Notes under the pieces: model-generated
Database searches by the model: none
What the model was told of the DNA's origin: nothing
What the model saw: the letters and a program-made list of their open reading frames with translations, nothing else
Part shown: in pieces, positions 18,204 through 28,400 of the stretch
Layout: every line of letters begins with the position of its first letter
Numbering within the stretch: position 1 is the stretch's first letter
Made by a program: the position numbers and the translations under genes
NCBI GenBank assembly: GCA_046160625.1
Contig: JBJXGZ010000005.1
Coordinates: 102,893-166,892 of the forward strand
Reading direction: 5' to 3'
DNA from: M3007 sp046160625
GTDB taxonomy: Bacteria; Bacteroidota; Bacteroidia; Chitinophagales; Saprospiraceae
Length of the DNA: 64,000 nucleotides

Positions 18204-18391
18204 TTCGATTGGTTCGATTGGGAGGTGCAGAACACCGGAACTTTTGGCGAAAAGTTCCGGTGCTCCGCACCTTACCATCCGCACATTGCAATATTCTACC
18301 AACGTTAGGCCGCTACGCGGCTAAAGTGTCAAAGAGCATTAATCAATCGAACCAATCGAATCAATCCCCCAACCGAATCAATCGATTCAAT
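18182..18391. repeat. Nested inverted repeat at the end of cobB
   Basis: Outer arms at 18182-18221 and 18344-18391 are reverse complements apart from a 9-bp insertion in the right arm. An inner palindrome lies at 18223-18272 (23-bp arms, two mismatches) and a small one at 18303-18323. The element fills the whole gap between cobB and the kinase gene and includes the cobB stop codon. Confidence 0.85.
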
Positions 18392-18397
18392 CCTACC

Positions 18398-19789
18398 ATG
18401 CAAATCCGAACCCGGCTCACCTTGCTTTTTGTATTCATAGCGGCGGGCATCCTCGCCGGGGTGCTGTGTTCTGTTTATTTTTTATTCAAAAAAAACACGG
18501 AGGACTTGTTTTATAAAGGTCTTGAATCGAAAGCAGAAGTAACCGCCCAAACGGCGCTTTTCAGCGGTGTTGAGCTAAGACCATTGACTACCAACTGGAT
18601 AGCACCAGACGGAGATACCTTGCCTTATCGGGACAACATCAGCATTTTCAACAACGCCTATGAACGTGTATTCGCCCTTAGACCCGACGCGCCTCCTGTT
18701 ACGGTGAAAGAGTTGCAGAACATCTATCAAAATGATGAAACCCATTTTCAGCACTTCAATTTGTTCGCATTAGGCCGCAAGGCCAACAATCTCTCGGGTG
18801 CAGCCTATGTGGTGGTAGTGGAGGGGTATTATGACCCAACACAGTTGACTCAACTGAGTAACATCCTGATAATCAGTTTTTTTGTTGGACTTGTTTTGGT
18901 GGCTTTGGCCGGTTGGTATTATGCCGGGCAAGCACTCGCCCCTGTTTCACGCATTGTCGAGGAGGTAGAAAGTTTGCAACCTACTGATCTGGGAAGAAGA
19001 GTGGCTACGGGAGTAAATCGCGATGAGATTGGCCGCCTGGCCGAAACCTTCAATCGGCTGCTCGACCGTGTGGAACAGGCTTTCAAGATGCAGCGGATGT
19101 TCCTATCCAACGTCTCGCACGAACTCCGAAACCCACTGACTGCCATCCGTTCACAACTGGATGTGGTGCTCCAACGGGAACGCGAACCAGCCGCCTACCG
19201 TCAGGCCCTGCAAAGCGTACTCTCAGATGTGGAATCATTAAGCGAAGTAGAGGAAGAACTCCTGCAACTAGCGCTTATTCACAATGACCCAGGTGCAATC
19301 CCCTTTGCCGCGCTTCGTCTCGACGAATTGCTTTGGCAAGCAAAACAACAGTTACAAAAACGTCACCCTGAATACCGAGCCAGCATCGAATTTGGCGAAA
19401 TGCCTAGCGATGACCAGGCCCTTTTCGTCCGCGCAAACGAATCTTTGCTCCTTACAGCTTTGCTCAATCTGATGAACAATGCCTGCAAATACTCCCCCGA
19501 CCATCAAGTGCAGGTAAATGCGAATTTCAAGGCCGATGGCTGCCATGTGGTGGAAATTTGCGACAACGGCCCCGGCATACCTCCCGAAGAACAACGGCTC
19601 ATTTTCGAGCCTTTTTTCCGCAGTCCCCGTCACCTTCGCGTGAAAGGAACTGGTGTCGGGCTTTCGCTGGTGCAAAGCATTCTAACGCTTAATAAAATCG
19701 GTCTTTCGGTCGAAAGTCCGCCTAAGGGCGGGGCAGTTTTCAAACTGGTTTTCCCGGGAGTGGCTTACCATGGCGAGGACCTGAAATAA
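18398..19789 (+). CDS. Sensor histidine kinase, HAMP type
   Basis: A 463-residue inner-membrane kinase. One transmembrane helix at residues 10-29 and a second around 153-176 enclose a periplasmic sensing region. A HAMP domain and the HisKA dimerisation domain follow, with the phosphorylated His241 in SNVSHELRNPLTAIRS. The ATP-binding domain has NACKYSPDH, EICDNGPGIP and GTGVGLSLV. No response regulator gene is adjacent, so the partner is unknown. The start at 18398 is chosen because the upstream frame runs through the inverted repeat. Confidence 0.92.
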   Translation: MQIRTRLTLLFVFIAAGILAGVLCSVYFLFKKNTEDLFYKGLESKAEVTAQTALFSGVELRPLTTNWIAPDGDTLPYRDNISIFNNAYERVFALRPDAPPVTVKELQNIYQNDETHFQHFNLFALGRKANNLSGAAYVVVVEGYYDPTQLTQLSNILIISFFVGLVLVALAGWYYAGQALAPVSRIVEEVESLQPTDLGRRVATGVNRDEIGRLAETFNRLLDRVEQAFKMQRMFLSNVSHELRNPLTAIRSQLDVVLQREREPAAYRQALQSVLSDVESLSEVEEELLQLALIHNDPGAIPFAALRLDELLWQAKQQLQKRHPEYRASIEFGEMPSDDQALFVRANESLLLTALLNLMNNACKYSPDHQVQVNANFKADGCHVVEICDNGPGIPPEEQRLIFEPFFRSPRHLRVKGTGVGLSLVQSILTLNKIGLSVESPPKGGAVFKLVFPGVAYHGEDLK

Positions 19790-19876
19790 ACCGCAAAATG
19801 TAAAACAGGAAAATTTAAAACCGCAAAACCAATTCAAGATAAACTTGAGTGGAAATATCTGCACAACTACTACTAC

Positions 19877-20932
19877 ATGAAGCACACCATTCACACATTC
19901 AGCACGCTATTTACCCTCCTCGCCTTTTCCTGCAACGCACAAACGCCCGTGAAGGAAATGAGATTCCCCAACGGGAAAATATGCCTTTTCCTTGACAGCG
20001 TTGCCGCGGGCGAGGCCATTACCTACGATAAGCGTGACGGCTATTTTGAAAAAGTGAACGCTTCGGAAATGTCTATCCAGATGCGCAAGCCACTTGTAGA
20101 AGGGCAGGAACGCGCAGTTCTCTTGTCCGAATATCTACAATTTTTGAAAACGGACGTAGAGGGCTTTACTGACGAGGAATCAAAATTTGTGGAAGGCGTG
20201 ATGGAAAAAGTATTCCGCACGGTCCATGAAGTTTCGCCTGATATTTTCCCCGATACGCTGCTGCTTATTAAAACCAAAGGCAGACATTACGGAGAAGGTG
20301 TTTGGTACACCCGAGAGAATTGTATCATTATCCCTGCGGACGAACTGGGACGAGGCAAAACCAATCCCTTCACGACCACCATGTACCACGAACTTTTCCA
20401 TGTATGGTCGAGGCTCAATCCTGCAAAAAGCGATCGTTCGTACCAGTTGATCGGTTTTGAAGGCCTCGGCTACGAGAACCTGATCCTACCACCTGGACTC
20501 GCTGCACGGGCACTGTATAACCCTGACGGTGTTGATTTCGCCCAAAAAATTACCCTTGCCCAAACGGATGGTTCTACCATACATGCCGTACCGATCATCT
20601 TTTCCAATCACCTCGGCTGGACGGAGGAACAGAACACGTTTTTCGCCTACTTGGAATTCAACCTTTTCCAAATTGAAAAACAAGCCGATGGAAAATGGAA
20701 GGTGCTGGTAAAAGAAGACGGCTACAGCAGCGCGCTTAACATGCAGGGCCAAGGCGATTTTTTCCGTCAAATCAAGGACAATACGGGCTATATTATTCAC
20801 CCCGATGAGGTGCTGGCCGACAACTTTGCGTTTATCATGCAGGAGCGGAACGGACAAAAAGTTTCGCTCAAGTTTTCTGCGGAAGGGAAGCAATTGTTGG
20901 TGGATTTAGAAGCGGTGCTGAAAGGGAAGTGA
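19877..20932 (+). CDS. Secreted zincin-like metallopeptidase
   Basis: A 351-residue exported protein with a signal peptide or lipoprotein signal (LFTLLAFSCNAQ; the Cys could be lipidated). HELFH at residues 171-175 is the HExxH zinc motif, and HPDEVLADN around residue 308-316 supplies a candidate third ligand about 136 residues later, so it may be a gluzincin. Conserved-looking blocks include PADELGRGKTNPF and LGYENLILPPGLAARALYNPDG. No named family was recognised. Substrate is unknown. Confidence 0.7.
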   Translation: MKHTIHTFSTLFTLLAFSCNAQTPVKEMRFPNGKICLFLDSVAAGEAITYDKRDGYFEKVNASEMSIQMRKPLVEGQERAVLLSEYLQFLKTDVEGFTDEESKFVEGVMEKVFRTVHEVSPDIFPDTLLLIKTKGRHYGEGVWYTRENCIIIPADELGRGKTNPFTTTMYHELFHVWSRLNPAKSDRSYQLIGFEGLGYENLILPPGLAARALYNPDGVDFAQKITLAQTDGSTIHAVPIIFSNHLGWTEEQNTFFAYLEFNLFQIEKQADGKWKVLVKEDGYSSALNMQGQGDFFRQIKDNTGYIIHPDEVLADNFAFIMQERNGQKVSLKFSAEGKQLLVDLEAVLKGK

Positions 20933-21012
20933 GTTTTGCAAGCCATTGAACAAATGGTCGGACATGGCTTGGTCTTTGGGGCGGAGGTTTTTCATATCAA
21001 CTATTTGACCTC

Positions 21013-23721
21013 ATGCAAAAGACAATCTTTTTCGCCGTGCTGCTGCTGTACGGTGTTTCACTTTGGGGGCAGAGTACTTTTCATAAGAAATTTCAAGCGG
21101 GGGGCATCCTGTCTGCAACACCTTTTAGCAATGGTGAAATGCTTGGTTCTGGCACTCAAGATCAGTTCTTTGCACCGCCTCAAGGGTTGTTGGTGAGGTT
21201 TAGCCAGGATGGTGAGGTTCTTTGGCGCAAGCGGTATCCTGCTTTGAATTTTATTTGGCATTCAGTCGAAACTAACAATGGATTTGTAATTGTAGGCGAC
21301 ACTGTGGGAACTACCGGGCCACCTCCACGCCCTTATTTCTCGGTAGTCTCAAAACTATCGAACAACGGTGATGTGATTTGGTCCAAAATAACTGGAGATG
21401 ACTTTGGTCAGGCGCTAGTAAGCGGAGTGGTAATGGGCGGTTCCAATGATTACTTGGTGTCAGGAAATTATAGTTCCTATAGTATGCCAAGCCAAAGAAA
21501 AAGTTTTTTTGCCAAGCTGGATGATAACGGAAACACGCTGTGGAGCAAAATCTATTATGCGAATACCCCAAATCATTACAATACATTTTCTGCACAAATT
21601 ATTGAGGGTGACACACTCTATGCCTGCGGCAATATCCAATTCAATGGCTGTTTCGTTCGCATTAACATTCATACAGGTGAGGTCATTGGTCTATCCTCTT
21701 TGGGTGGATTTTATCACGATGCATTCAGCACGCTAAAGCCTACCCAAGATGGCAACTTTATTCTGGCGGGCTACACACGATCTACCACTGGAAGCGAGGA
21801 ATCCCGGCCCTGGGTAGTAAAGGTCAATCGGGCAGGGCAGATTATCTGGTCAAAAACCTACAACCTTCTCGGCACCAGCCTCACGTGCTATATGGCTGAA
21901 GCCAATGATGGAGGTTTTGTATTGTCCATGGGTGGAGATAATGCTTCTACCACTTCTTATGCCGTGCTTGCCAAAATTGATTCGTTGGGAAATTTGGTTT
22001 GGGCTTACAATTACGCAGGAGGACAACAAAATGGTCTTGGAGGAATAAAGGCAACCTCAGATGGAGGGTTCGTTGCATTAGGCTATAATAGTATGCTCAA
22101 AACCGAAAGCCTTGGTCGAGTCAACAATGGCTGCTGCCCTGCGCCCATCACATTTCAGGTAGAGAATTATTCGCCTCTCCTTCAAAGTCCTGTCTTGATT
22201 GCCGAAGACAGGGAAAGCATGACCCCATTCGTGATACAGGCAGTAGATGACGCTTCTTTCACGGTACAAGATTTCTGTCAAACTGCAATAACCAGCGTAG
22301 TAGAACAAATCCCGGTCTGCCAAGGCGATTCCATCCAAATCAACGGGAGTTTTTACCAGGCTCCTCAAGTGGTGCGCGATACGGTGCTGAGCCAGAATGG
22401 TGGTTGTGACACGGTGCACGTGTTCAACCTGGTGCAGGTGCCGTTGCCCGTTCGTGTCGAAACCATTTCCTTTTGTCCCGGCAGTTCTGTCGTCGTAAGC
22501 GGTGTCACCTACACTCAGCCCGATACTATTTATCAAAAACTCCCTGCTACCACCGGCTGCGACACACTTTTGGTAACGTTCCTAAACTTGAAAATCCTAC
22601 CCAAAAAATACGAAACCACCACCTTCTGCCCAGGCGATACAGTGTTTATCAACGGAATCGGCTACCAATTCCCGGGCATCCTTCCAAACCCTGATACTTT
22701 ACCGAGCGCTACAATTGGCTGTGACACATTGCTTTATCAGGTCCTTGCCTACCCAGCGGAGCCGTCTTCAGTATCGGTTTATTGCCCACCGGATATGGTA
22801 GTAAATACGGCCCCAGCCACACCAACCGTGGTTAATTATCTACTACCCACCGCAACAAGCGATTGTACTTGCCCGGATCTGTATTTCTCTCTAAACCAAG
22901 GGTTTCCATCTGGTGTGGCGTTCCCCATTGGCAATACACAGGTTTGTTATTCTGCCAGCGACATTTGCGGCGATTTTGAGACTTGTTGTTTTAACGTGAA
23001 AGTCGAGGAAGAAGAGGCTTGCGATGTAAAGGAAACAGGTTGTATCCAATATGAACTGCTCGGTATTTCAGCAGATGCCGAACAGAACAAAACCTATCGG
23101 GTACGCGTCACCAATGACTGTGCTAGTCCATTGAGTTATACGGCTTTTCAAATCCCAAATGGGCAAGAAGCCGTGGCGCCTGTGCAAAACAGCAGCTACA
23201 TTTCTCCCAATGGCCGAGATTATACGGTGCGCAATCCAAACCATTCGCCTTTTCGATCTGTCCGTTTTAAACCGGTTGGCAACGGCATATCAGGTGGTCA
23301 ATCCGATGTCTTTGAATACACGATGCCCGCTCAGGCCAGCCCGGTTTTTATCAAAGCTACTACACGTCTTGCCTCGGGCGCATTTTATGAGGTCACGATG
23401 AATACTTTTGGTTGCGTCCTTCAGGCAAACAAATCAGCGGAACGGACTTGGAACCAGCCCCTTTCTTTGCAAAGTGTGCGGGTATTTCCAAATCCCAGCG
23501 ATGGCGAACTTTTTATTGATCTTTCAGGGGTAGAAAGCGGGTCAGTACATTTGCAGGTACTGAATATTCATGGCCAGGAAATGGCGAAAACTGAGCTAAT
23601 GGCTGGCGCAGGAATTCAATCGTTCCTAATGCCGGATGCCATGCCAGACGGGCTATATTTTCTTGAAATGAAGTCGGAGCATGGGGAAATACAGACCGCT
23701 AAATTTGTTTTGCAGCGATGA
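21013..23721 (+). CDS. T9SS-secreted protein with propeller and HYR domains
   Basis: A 902-residue secreted protein (signal peptide ending SLWGQ). The first 400 residues have repeated GDVIWSK, GNTLWSK, GQIIWSK units typical of a beta-propeller. Three CPGDTV-type units (VCQGDSIQING, FCPGSSVVVSG, FCPGDTVFING) follow, then a HYR-like domain (VYCPPDMVVNTAP to CCFNVKV). The end (VFPNPSDGELFIDLS to AKFVLQR) is a type A T9SS sorting domain. It is a surface or released protein; the target is unknown. Confidence 0.88.
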   Translation: MQKTIFFAVLLLYGVSLWGQSTFHKKFQAGGILSATPFSNGEMLGSGTQDQFFAPPQGLLVRFSQDGEVLWRKRYPALNFIWHSVETNNGFVIVGDTVGTTGPPPRPYFSVVSKLSNNGDVIWSKITGDDFGQALVSGVVMGGSNDYLVSGNYSSYSMPSQRKSFFAKLDDNGNTLWSKIYYANTPNHYNTFSAQIIEGDTLYACGNIQFNGCFVRINIHTGEVIGLSSLGGFYHDAFSTLKPTQDGNFILAGYTRSTTGSEESRPWVVKVNRAGQIIWSKTYNLLGTSLTCYMAEANDGGFVLSMGGDNASTTSYAVLAKIDSLGNLVWAYNYAGGQQNGLGGIKATSDGGFVALGYNSMLKTESLGRVNNGCCPAPITFQVENYSPLLQSPVLIAEDRESMTPFVIQAVDDASFTVQDFCQTAITSVVEQIPVCQGDSIQINGSFYQAPQVVRDTVLSQNGGCDTVHVFNLVQVPLPVRVETISFCPGSSVVVSGVTYTQPDTIYQKLPATTGCDTLLVTFLNLKILPKKYETTTFCPGDTVFINGIGYQFPGILPNPDTLPSATIGCDTLLYQVLAYPAEPSSVSVYCPPDMVVNTAPATPTVVNYLLPTATSDCTCPDLYFSLNQGFPSGVAFPIGNTQVCYSASDICGDFETCCFNVKVEEEEACDVKETGCIQYELLGISADAEQNKTYRVRVTNDCASPLSYTAFQIPNGQEAVAPVQNSSYISPNGRDYTVRNPNHSPFRSVRFKPVGNGISGGQSDVFEYTMPAQASPVFIKATTRLASGAFYEVTMNTFGCVLQANKSAERTWNQPLSLQSVRVFPNPSDGELFIDLSGVESGSVHLQVLNIHGQEMAKTELMAGAGIQSFLMPDAMPDGLYFLEMKSEHGEIQTAKFVLQR

Positions 23722-23758
23722 GGTTTGGGAGGTAAAGGCGTAGAATAACAAATATGGA

Positions 23759-23962
23759 TCATCCCGAATTTTGAGATTTCTCTGATTTTGTTTGATTGAC
23801 GATTGATGAGTACATGATTGTTGATTTTTGATGTAAATGGACGATGTAATTATTGACGATGGCGGCACATCGGCCATTATCAATCCACCATTCCATCAAA
23901 AATCAACAATCATGTACTCATCAATCGTCAATCAAAACCAATTGGATCAAAATCCAGGATGA
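23759..23962. mobile_element. MITE-like palindromic element M1
   Basis: Starts with TCATCCCGAATTTTGAGA and ends with the near reverse complement at 23949-23962. Inside are perfect 41-bp inverted arms at 23793-23833 and 23894-23934. The same ends bound a different interior at 40615-40811 (M2). No coding capacity. Confidence 0.75.
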
Positions 23963-23984
23963 CTCATGTTGTTGGTATTTACCC

Positions 23985-24045
23985 GTCAGACGACTTGGAG
24001 TCGTCAGACGGGATCACGCGGTCTGACGACTCCAAGTCGTCTGAC
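23985..24045. repeat. Family D palindrome, intergenic copy
   Basis: Perfect 25-bp arms at 23985-24009 and 24021-24045, containing GTCAGACGACTTGGAGTCG. The same family is inserted in frame in the FadH-like gene at 31817-31883. It ends 9 bp from the FKBP stop codon and may also act as a terminator. Confidence 0.9.
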
Positions 24046-24054
24046 CGCTCATTA

Positions 24055-24732
24055 TTACTGCGGATTCACCTTTATTAACTCCACCTCAAACACCAAGGCA
24101 GAATACCCTTTGATAACCGGGCCGCGGCCGCGCTCGCCATACGCGAGGTTGTAAGGGATGAAGAATTTGAACTTGTCGCCTTCTTTCATGAGCTGCAAAC
24201 CTTCCGTCCAGCCAGGAATCACGCCGTTGAGCGGGAATTTGGCGGTTTGGCCGCGATCCACAGAACTGTCGAATATTTCGCCAGTATACATCGTACCGTG
24301 GTAGTGCACTTCTACTTTGTCAGTTGCTAACGGGGATACCGTTCCAGTGCCGCGTTTCATCACTTCGTATTGGAGGCCGCTGGCAGTGGTTGTTACACCT
24401 GAGCGTTTTTTGTTCTCTTCCAGGAAATTGGCGTTTTTACCTTTCCACATGCCTGAAGAAATTGACTGCTCAATTTTGGGAGCATTTTCAGGCGTGAATT
24501 TGGTCGGCTCCCCCTTCAGTCCGGCGTTCAGGGCCTCCAGAAAAAGTTTTGGGTTCATGTCGCTGCCAAGTATACGTTTGGCAGCCGCAGCGGCCACAAG
24601 CCCGTGGGCATAGTTGAGACTGTCCACGGCACCTTTTAGTTCAACCATAGCAGTTGCAGCAGGAGCTGCCTTTTGGGCAAAAATGCTTGTTGCAATAAAT
24701 AAGAGCGAGAGCGCAAAAATGATTTTTTTCAT
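24055..24732 (-). CDS. FKBP-type peptidyl-prolyl isomerase, exported
   Basis: A 225-residue periplasmic or outer-membrane folding helper. The signal peptide is MKKIIFALSLLFIATSIFAQ. Residues 25-110 form the helical FkpA/Mip-type N-terminal dimerisation domain (SLNYAHGLVAAAAAKRILG). The FKBP domain has VEVHYHGTMYTGEIFDSS, FPLNGVIPGWTEGLQLM and FIPYNLAYGERG, the usual active-site set. The start at 24732 is fixed by the signal peptide. Confidence 0.94.
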   Translation of the reverse strand: MKKIIFALSLLFIATSIFAQKAAPAATAMVELKGAVDSLNYAHGLVAAAAAKRILGSDMNPKLFLEALNAGLKGEPTKFTPENAPKIEQSISSGMWKGKNANFLEENKKRSGVTTTASGLQYEVMKRGTGTVSPLATDKVEVHYHGTMYTGEIFDSSVDRGQTAKFPLNGVIPGWTEGLQLMKEGDKFKFFIPYNLAYGERGRGPVIKGYSALVFEVELIKVNPQ

Positions 24733-24784
24733 GTTTAAAAAATTGAGTTGTAAGGTGAAAACCTGTTTTTGTAGTAAGTATCTG

Positions 24785-24843
24785 GCCACTAATTGCACAA
24801 ATTTACACTAATTTAATTCGTGATAATTAGTGCAATTAGTGGC
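24785..24843. repeat. 14-bp inverted repeat downstream of the NTF2-like gene
   Basis: GCCACTAATTGCAC at 24785-24798 and its exact reverse complement at 24830-24843, in the gap after the NTF2-like gene. It could be a dispersed palindrome or a weak terminator. Confidence 0.7.
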
Positions 24844-24854
24844 AAATGGAAGAC

Positions 24855-25334
24855 TCAAGCGTTGTGCTCCGTTTTTTTTATGAATGCATATAAACCCTTC
24901 ATCGCGGACGCACGGACCTTGGTTTTCAAAAAATCACTCCAACCCAAAAGCCATCCAATCAAACCCAAAGATTGACGGCTCCAGCGCCAAAAGTCAAAAT
25001 GATCCGCGTGGCGATAAATCAGGCCGTCCTTGAATTCAAATTGTGCCTCAATGACGTTGTGTACTTTCCGACCAGTTTTTGAAAATGTGTACCAAGCCTC
25101 CCAATGTGCCGAGCCAGTATTGCCATCCGCCTTTACGTCGCGGAACTCAATACGCAAATCCTTTCCCGCAGTCACCAACATTTTCCACATCGCACCCGCC
25201 TCTTTGCCAGATTTCAAGTCAAAAGCAGCATCTCTAAACGTGGCCTCAGGGTGATAAAGCGAAGCCATCGTTCCGTAGTCCTTCCGCTGGAAGGCGGTAT
25301 AGAATTCGGTGATTGTGGTGATATTATTGGTCAT
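24855..25334 (-). CDS. NTF2-like (SnoaL-type) protein
   Basis: A 159-residue protein with the cone-shaped NTF2 fold: ITEFYTAFQRKDYGTMASLYHPEATFRD at the start, then GSAHWEAWYTF and IYRHADHFDFWRWSRQSLGLIGWLLGW, typical of the SnoaL-like family. Members are small hydrolases, isomerases or ligand binders, and the substrate cannot be told from the sequence. No export signal. It lies between secA and the FKBP gene on the same strand, separated from each by repeats. Confidence 0.8.
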   Translation of the reverse strand: MTNNITTITEFYTAFQRKDYGTMASLYHPEATFRDAAFDLKSGKEAGAMWKMLVTAGKDLRIEFRDVKADGNTGSAHWEAWYTFSKTGRKVHNVIEAQFEFKDGLIYRHADHFDFWRWSRQSLGLIGWLLGWSDFLKTKVRASAMKGLYAFIKKTEHNA

Positions 25335-25359
25335 ATTTAGGCAATAGGTTCATTGGTGT

Positions 25360-25403
25360 CATTATCACATTGATCACATTGACCACATTATCACATTGAC
25401 CAC
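25360..25403. repeat. ATTGACCACATT tandem microrepeat
   Basis: Units like TCACATTGACCACATTA repeat between the NTF2-like gene and secA. The reverse-complement units (AATGTGGTCAAT) lie on the other side of secA at 28757-28795. Confidence 0.75.
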
Positions 25404-25404
25404 A

Positions 25405-28400
25405 TTACCTCCCATGGCAATGCTTGTATTTCTTTCCACTGCCACAAGGACAAGGGTCGTTGCGGCCCACCACCTTCTCGCGCACGATTGGTTGTGTACG
25501 CTGCACCGGCCCGTTGTGGCTGGCGGATTGCGCGGCACGCTGAGCAGCTTTCTGGGTATCCGTTTGTTGCTGATTATTGTTCGTGCGAAGGCGGCTCGCC
25601 TGGGCGCGGCGTTGTGCCTCGGCCTGTGATTGGGCGGCCTGGGCGCGACGCATATCCTCCTCAGTGGGTAGGTCGAGCGAGCCTTTCAACAGGAACGCAG
25701 TCACTTGCGAATTGATGTGACCTATCAAACCCTCAAAGAGGTTATAAGCCTCCATTTTATAAATCACCAGTGGGTCCTTTTGCTCGAACGAAGCGCCCTG
25801 CACAGATTCTTTCAAATCGTCCACATTGCGCAGGTGTTCTTTCCAGGCGTCGTCTATCAGGGCGAGTGTTGCCACTTTTTCCACGTCGCGCATCACGGTT
25901 TTGCCCTCTGATTTGATGGCGTCGTCCATGTCTGCACTCACATTGTATCCAGAGGTGCCATCGGTAAAAGGCACAACAATACGTTTGTAGCGATGGCCAT
26001 GCTCGGCGTACACGCGCTTTATTTCGGGTAAAATTCGTTCGCCAACCTGTTTGGATTTGTGCTCGTACAGCCCCAACACCTGGTCTTGGAATGTGGCGAT
26101 TACTGTTCCCACGGGTGCAGATTTGAACCATGCCGCATCCATTTCAGGGTCAACGCCAATTAGGCGGATGCTGTCGAGCCGGAACGTATCGTAGTCGCCG
26201 TCTTCGCGGTGTACTTGCACCAGTTCAGAGGTAATGGCAGTAAAGGCGTTGTTGATGTCCACAGCGAGGCGGTCGCCAAAGAGCGCGTTGCGGCGTTTTT
26301 TGTAAATCGCCTCACGCTGGATGTTCATCACGTCGTCGTATTCGAGCAAACGCTTGCGAATGCCAAAGTTGTTCTCTTCTACTTTTTTCTGTGCGCGTTC
26401 TATAGAGTTTGTGACCATAGAATGCTGGATTACGTCGCCTTCTTTGTGGCCCATTTTGTCCATCAGTCCTGCGATACGATCACTTTGGAAAAGGCGCATG
26501 AGGCTGTCTTCGAGCGAAACATAGAAGTGCGAAGAACCCGGGTCACCCTGACGGCCAGCACGGCCGCGCAACTGGCGGTCTACTCGACGGCTTTCGTGCC
26601 GCTCGGTGCCGATGATAGCAAGACCGCCTGCTTCTTTTACGCCAGGGCCAAGTTTGATGTCGGTACCGCGGCCAGCCATGTTGGTGGCAATGGTCACTTT
26701 CCCGGCCAGACCGGCTTCTGCGATGATTTCGGCTTCTCGCTGGTGCTGCTTGGCGTTCAGCACGTTGTGTTCGATGCCACGCATTTTCAACATGCGCGAC
26801 AGCAATTCAGAAATTTCCACCGAGGTAGTACCTACGAGGCAAGGACGGCCTGCGTCACGAAGGCTCACAATGTCGTCAATAACAGCATTGTATTTTTCGC
26901 GGGCGGTTTTGTACACCAAATCCTCCTCATCTTTCCGGGTGACAGGGCGGTTAGTCGGTACAACTACCACATCGAGTTTGTAGATGTCCCAAAGTTCTTT
27001 GGCCTCCGTTTCGGCGGTTCCGGTCATACCCGCCAGTTTGTGGTACATCCGGAAATAGTTCTGGAGCGTGACCGTGGCGTAGGTCTGCGTGATCTCACCG
27101 ACTTTCACACTTTCCTTGGCTTCGAGGGCCTGGTGCAGGCCGTCGGAGTATCGGCGGCCTTCCATGACGCGGCCTGTTTGCTCGTCCACAATTTTCACCT
27201 CACCTTCGAGTACGATGTATTCGTTGTCTTTTTCAAAAAGCGCGTAGGCTTTAAGCAGTTGCTGAATAGCGTGGATGCGACGGCTTTTCACGCCATAATC
27301 CTGAGAGAGTTTTTCCTTCGCTTCTATTTTTTCCTCGTGCGTTAATTCCGTGTCGCGGTCAATTTCAACGAGGCTGACAGCAATGTCAGGCATTATGAAA
27401 AAGTCTGGCTCGTTGTTGAAACGCGAGAGGTATTCCACGCCCTTTTCAGCGAGTTCTACCTGGCGGTTTTTTTCGTCAATATGGAAGAGTAGTTCGCGGT
27501 CTACCTCCGGCATCCGCTTTGAATTTTCCTGCAGATAGATATTTTCCGTTTTCTGCAGCAACACTTTCATACCCTCTTCGCTCAAGAATTTAATAAGTGG
27601 CCGGGCTTTGGGCAATGCACGGTGGGCGCGCAATAGTGCCAGGCCGCCGCCGCCTTCTTCCGCTTTGGTATTGCCCTCGGCAATAAGTTTTTTGGCTTCC
27701 GAAAGAAACTGAGCCGATAGTTTGCTTTGCTCCTCGAGCAGGCGTTTTACTGTTGGATTGAGTTCTACATATTCCTGGTCTTCAGCGCCGCGGGTCACCG
27801 GGCCGGAGATTATGAGCGGGGTACGCGCATCGTCAATCAGCACGGAGTCAACCTCGTCCACGATGGCGTAATGGTGCTTGCGCTGCACGAGTTCGTCTGT
27901 GCTGGTCACCATGTTATCGCGCAGGTAATCAAAACCAAATTCGGCGTTGGTGCCAAACGTAATATCGGCCCTGTATGCCTCAATGCGTTCCTGAGAATGT
28001 GGCCGGTATTTGTCAATACAATCTACTTTAAGCAGCAGAAATTCATAGATAGGGCCTACCCACTCGGAGTCGCGTCGGGCGAGGTAGTCGTTGACCGTCA
28101 CAATGTGTACACCTTCCCCAGCTACTCCATTAAGGTAAGCGGGCAGGGTACCGACAAGGGTTTTGCCCTCACCCGTTGTCATTTCAGCGATTTTGCCGTC
28201 GTGGAGCACCATGCCGCCCATGAGCTGCACATCGTAGTGCACCATGTTCCAGAGAATGTCACCACCAGCAGCAGTCCAACTGTTTTTCCAAAGGGCTTTT
28301 TCACCCTCGATGGTAACGTGGGTTTTGCCTGCCTTGGCCGCAAGGTTGCGGTCGTGGTCTGTGGCGGTTACCTCCAGAATTTCGTTGTTGGAGAATCGGC

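Noticed and set aside
25360..25403. A CRISPR array
   Set aside because: The units are only about 10-17 bp, tandem, and have no unique spacers.
26209..27345. A 378-codon plus-strand frame opposite secA
   Set aside because: Antisense shadow of a highly conserved gene, with no domain of its own.
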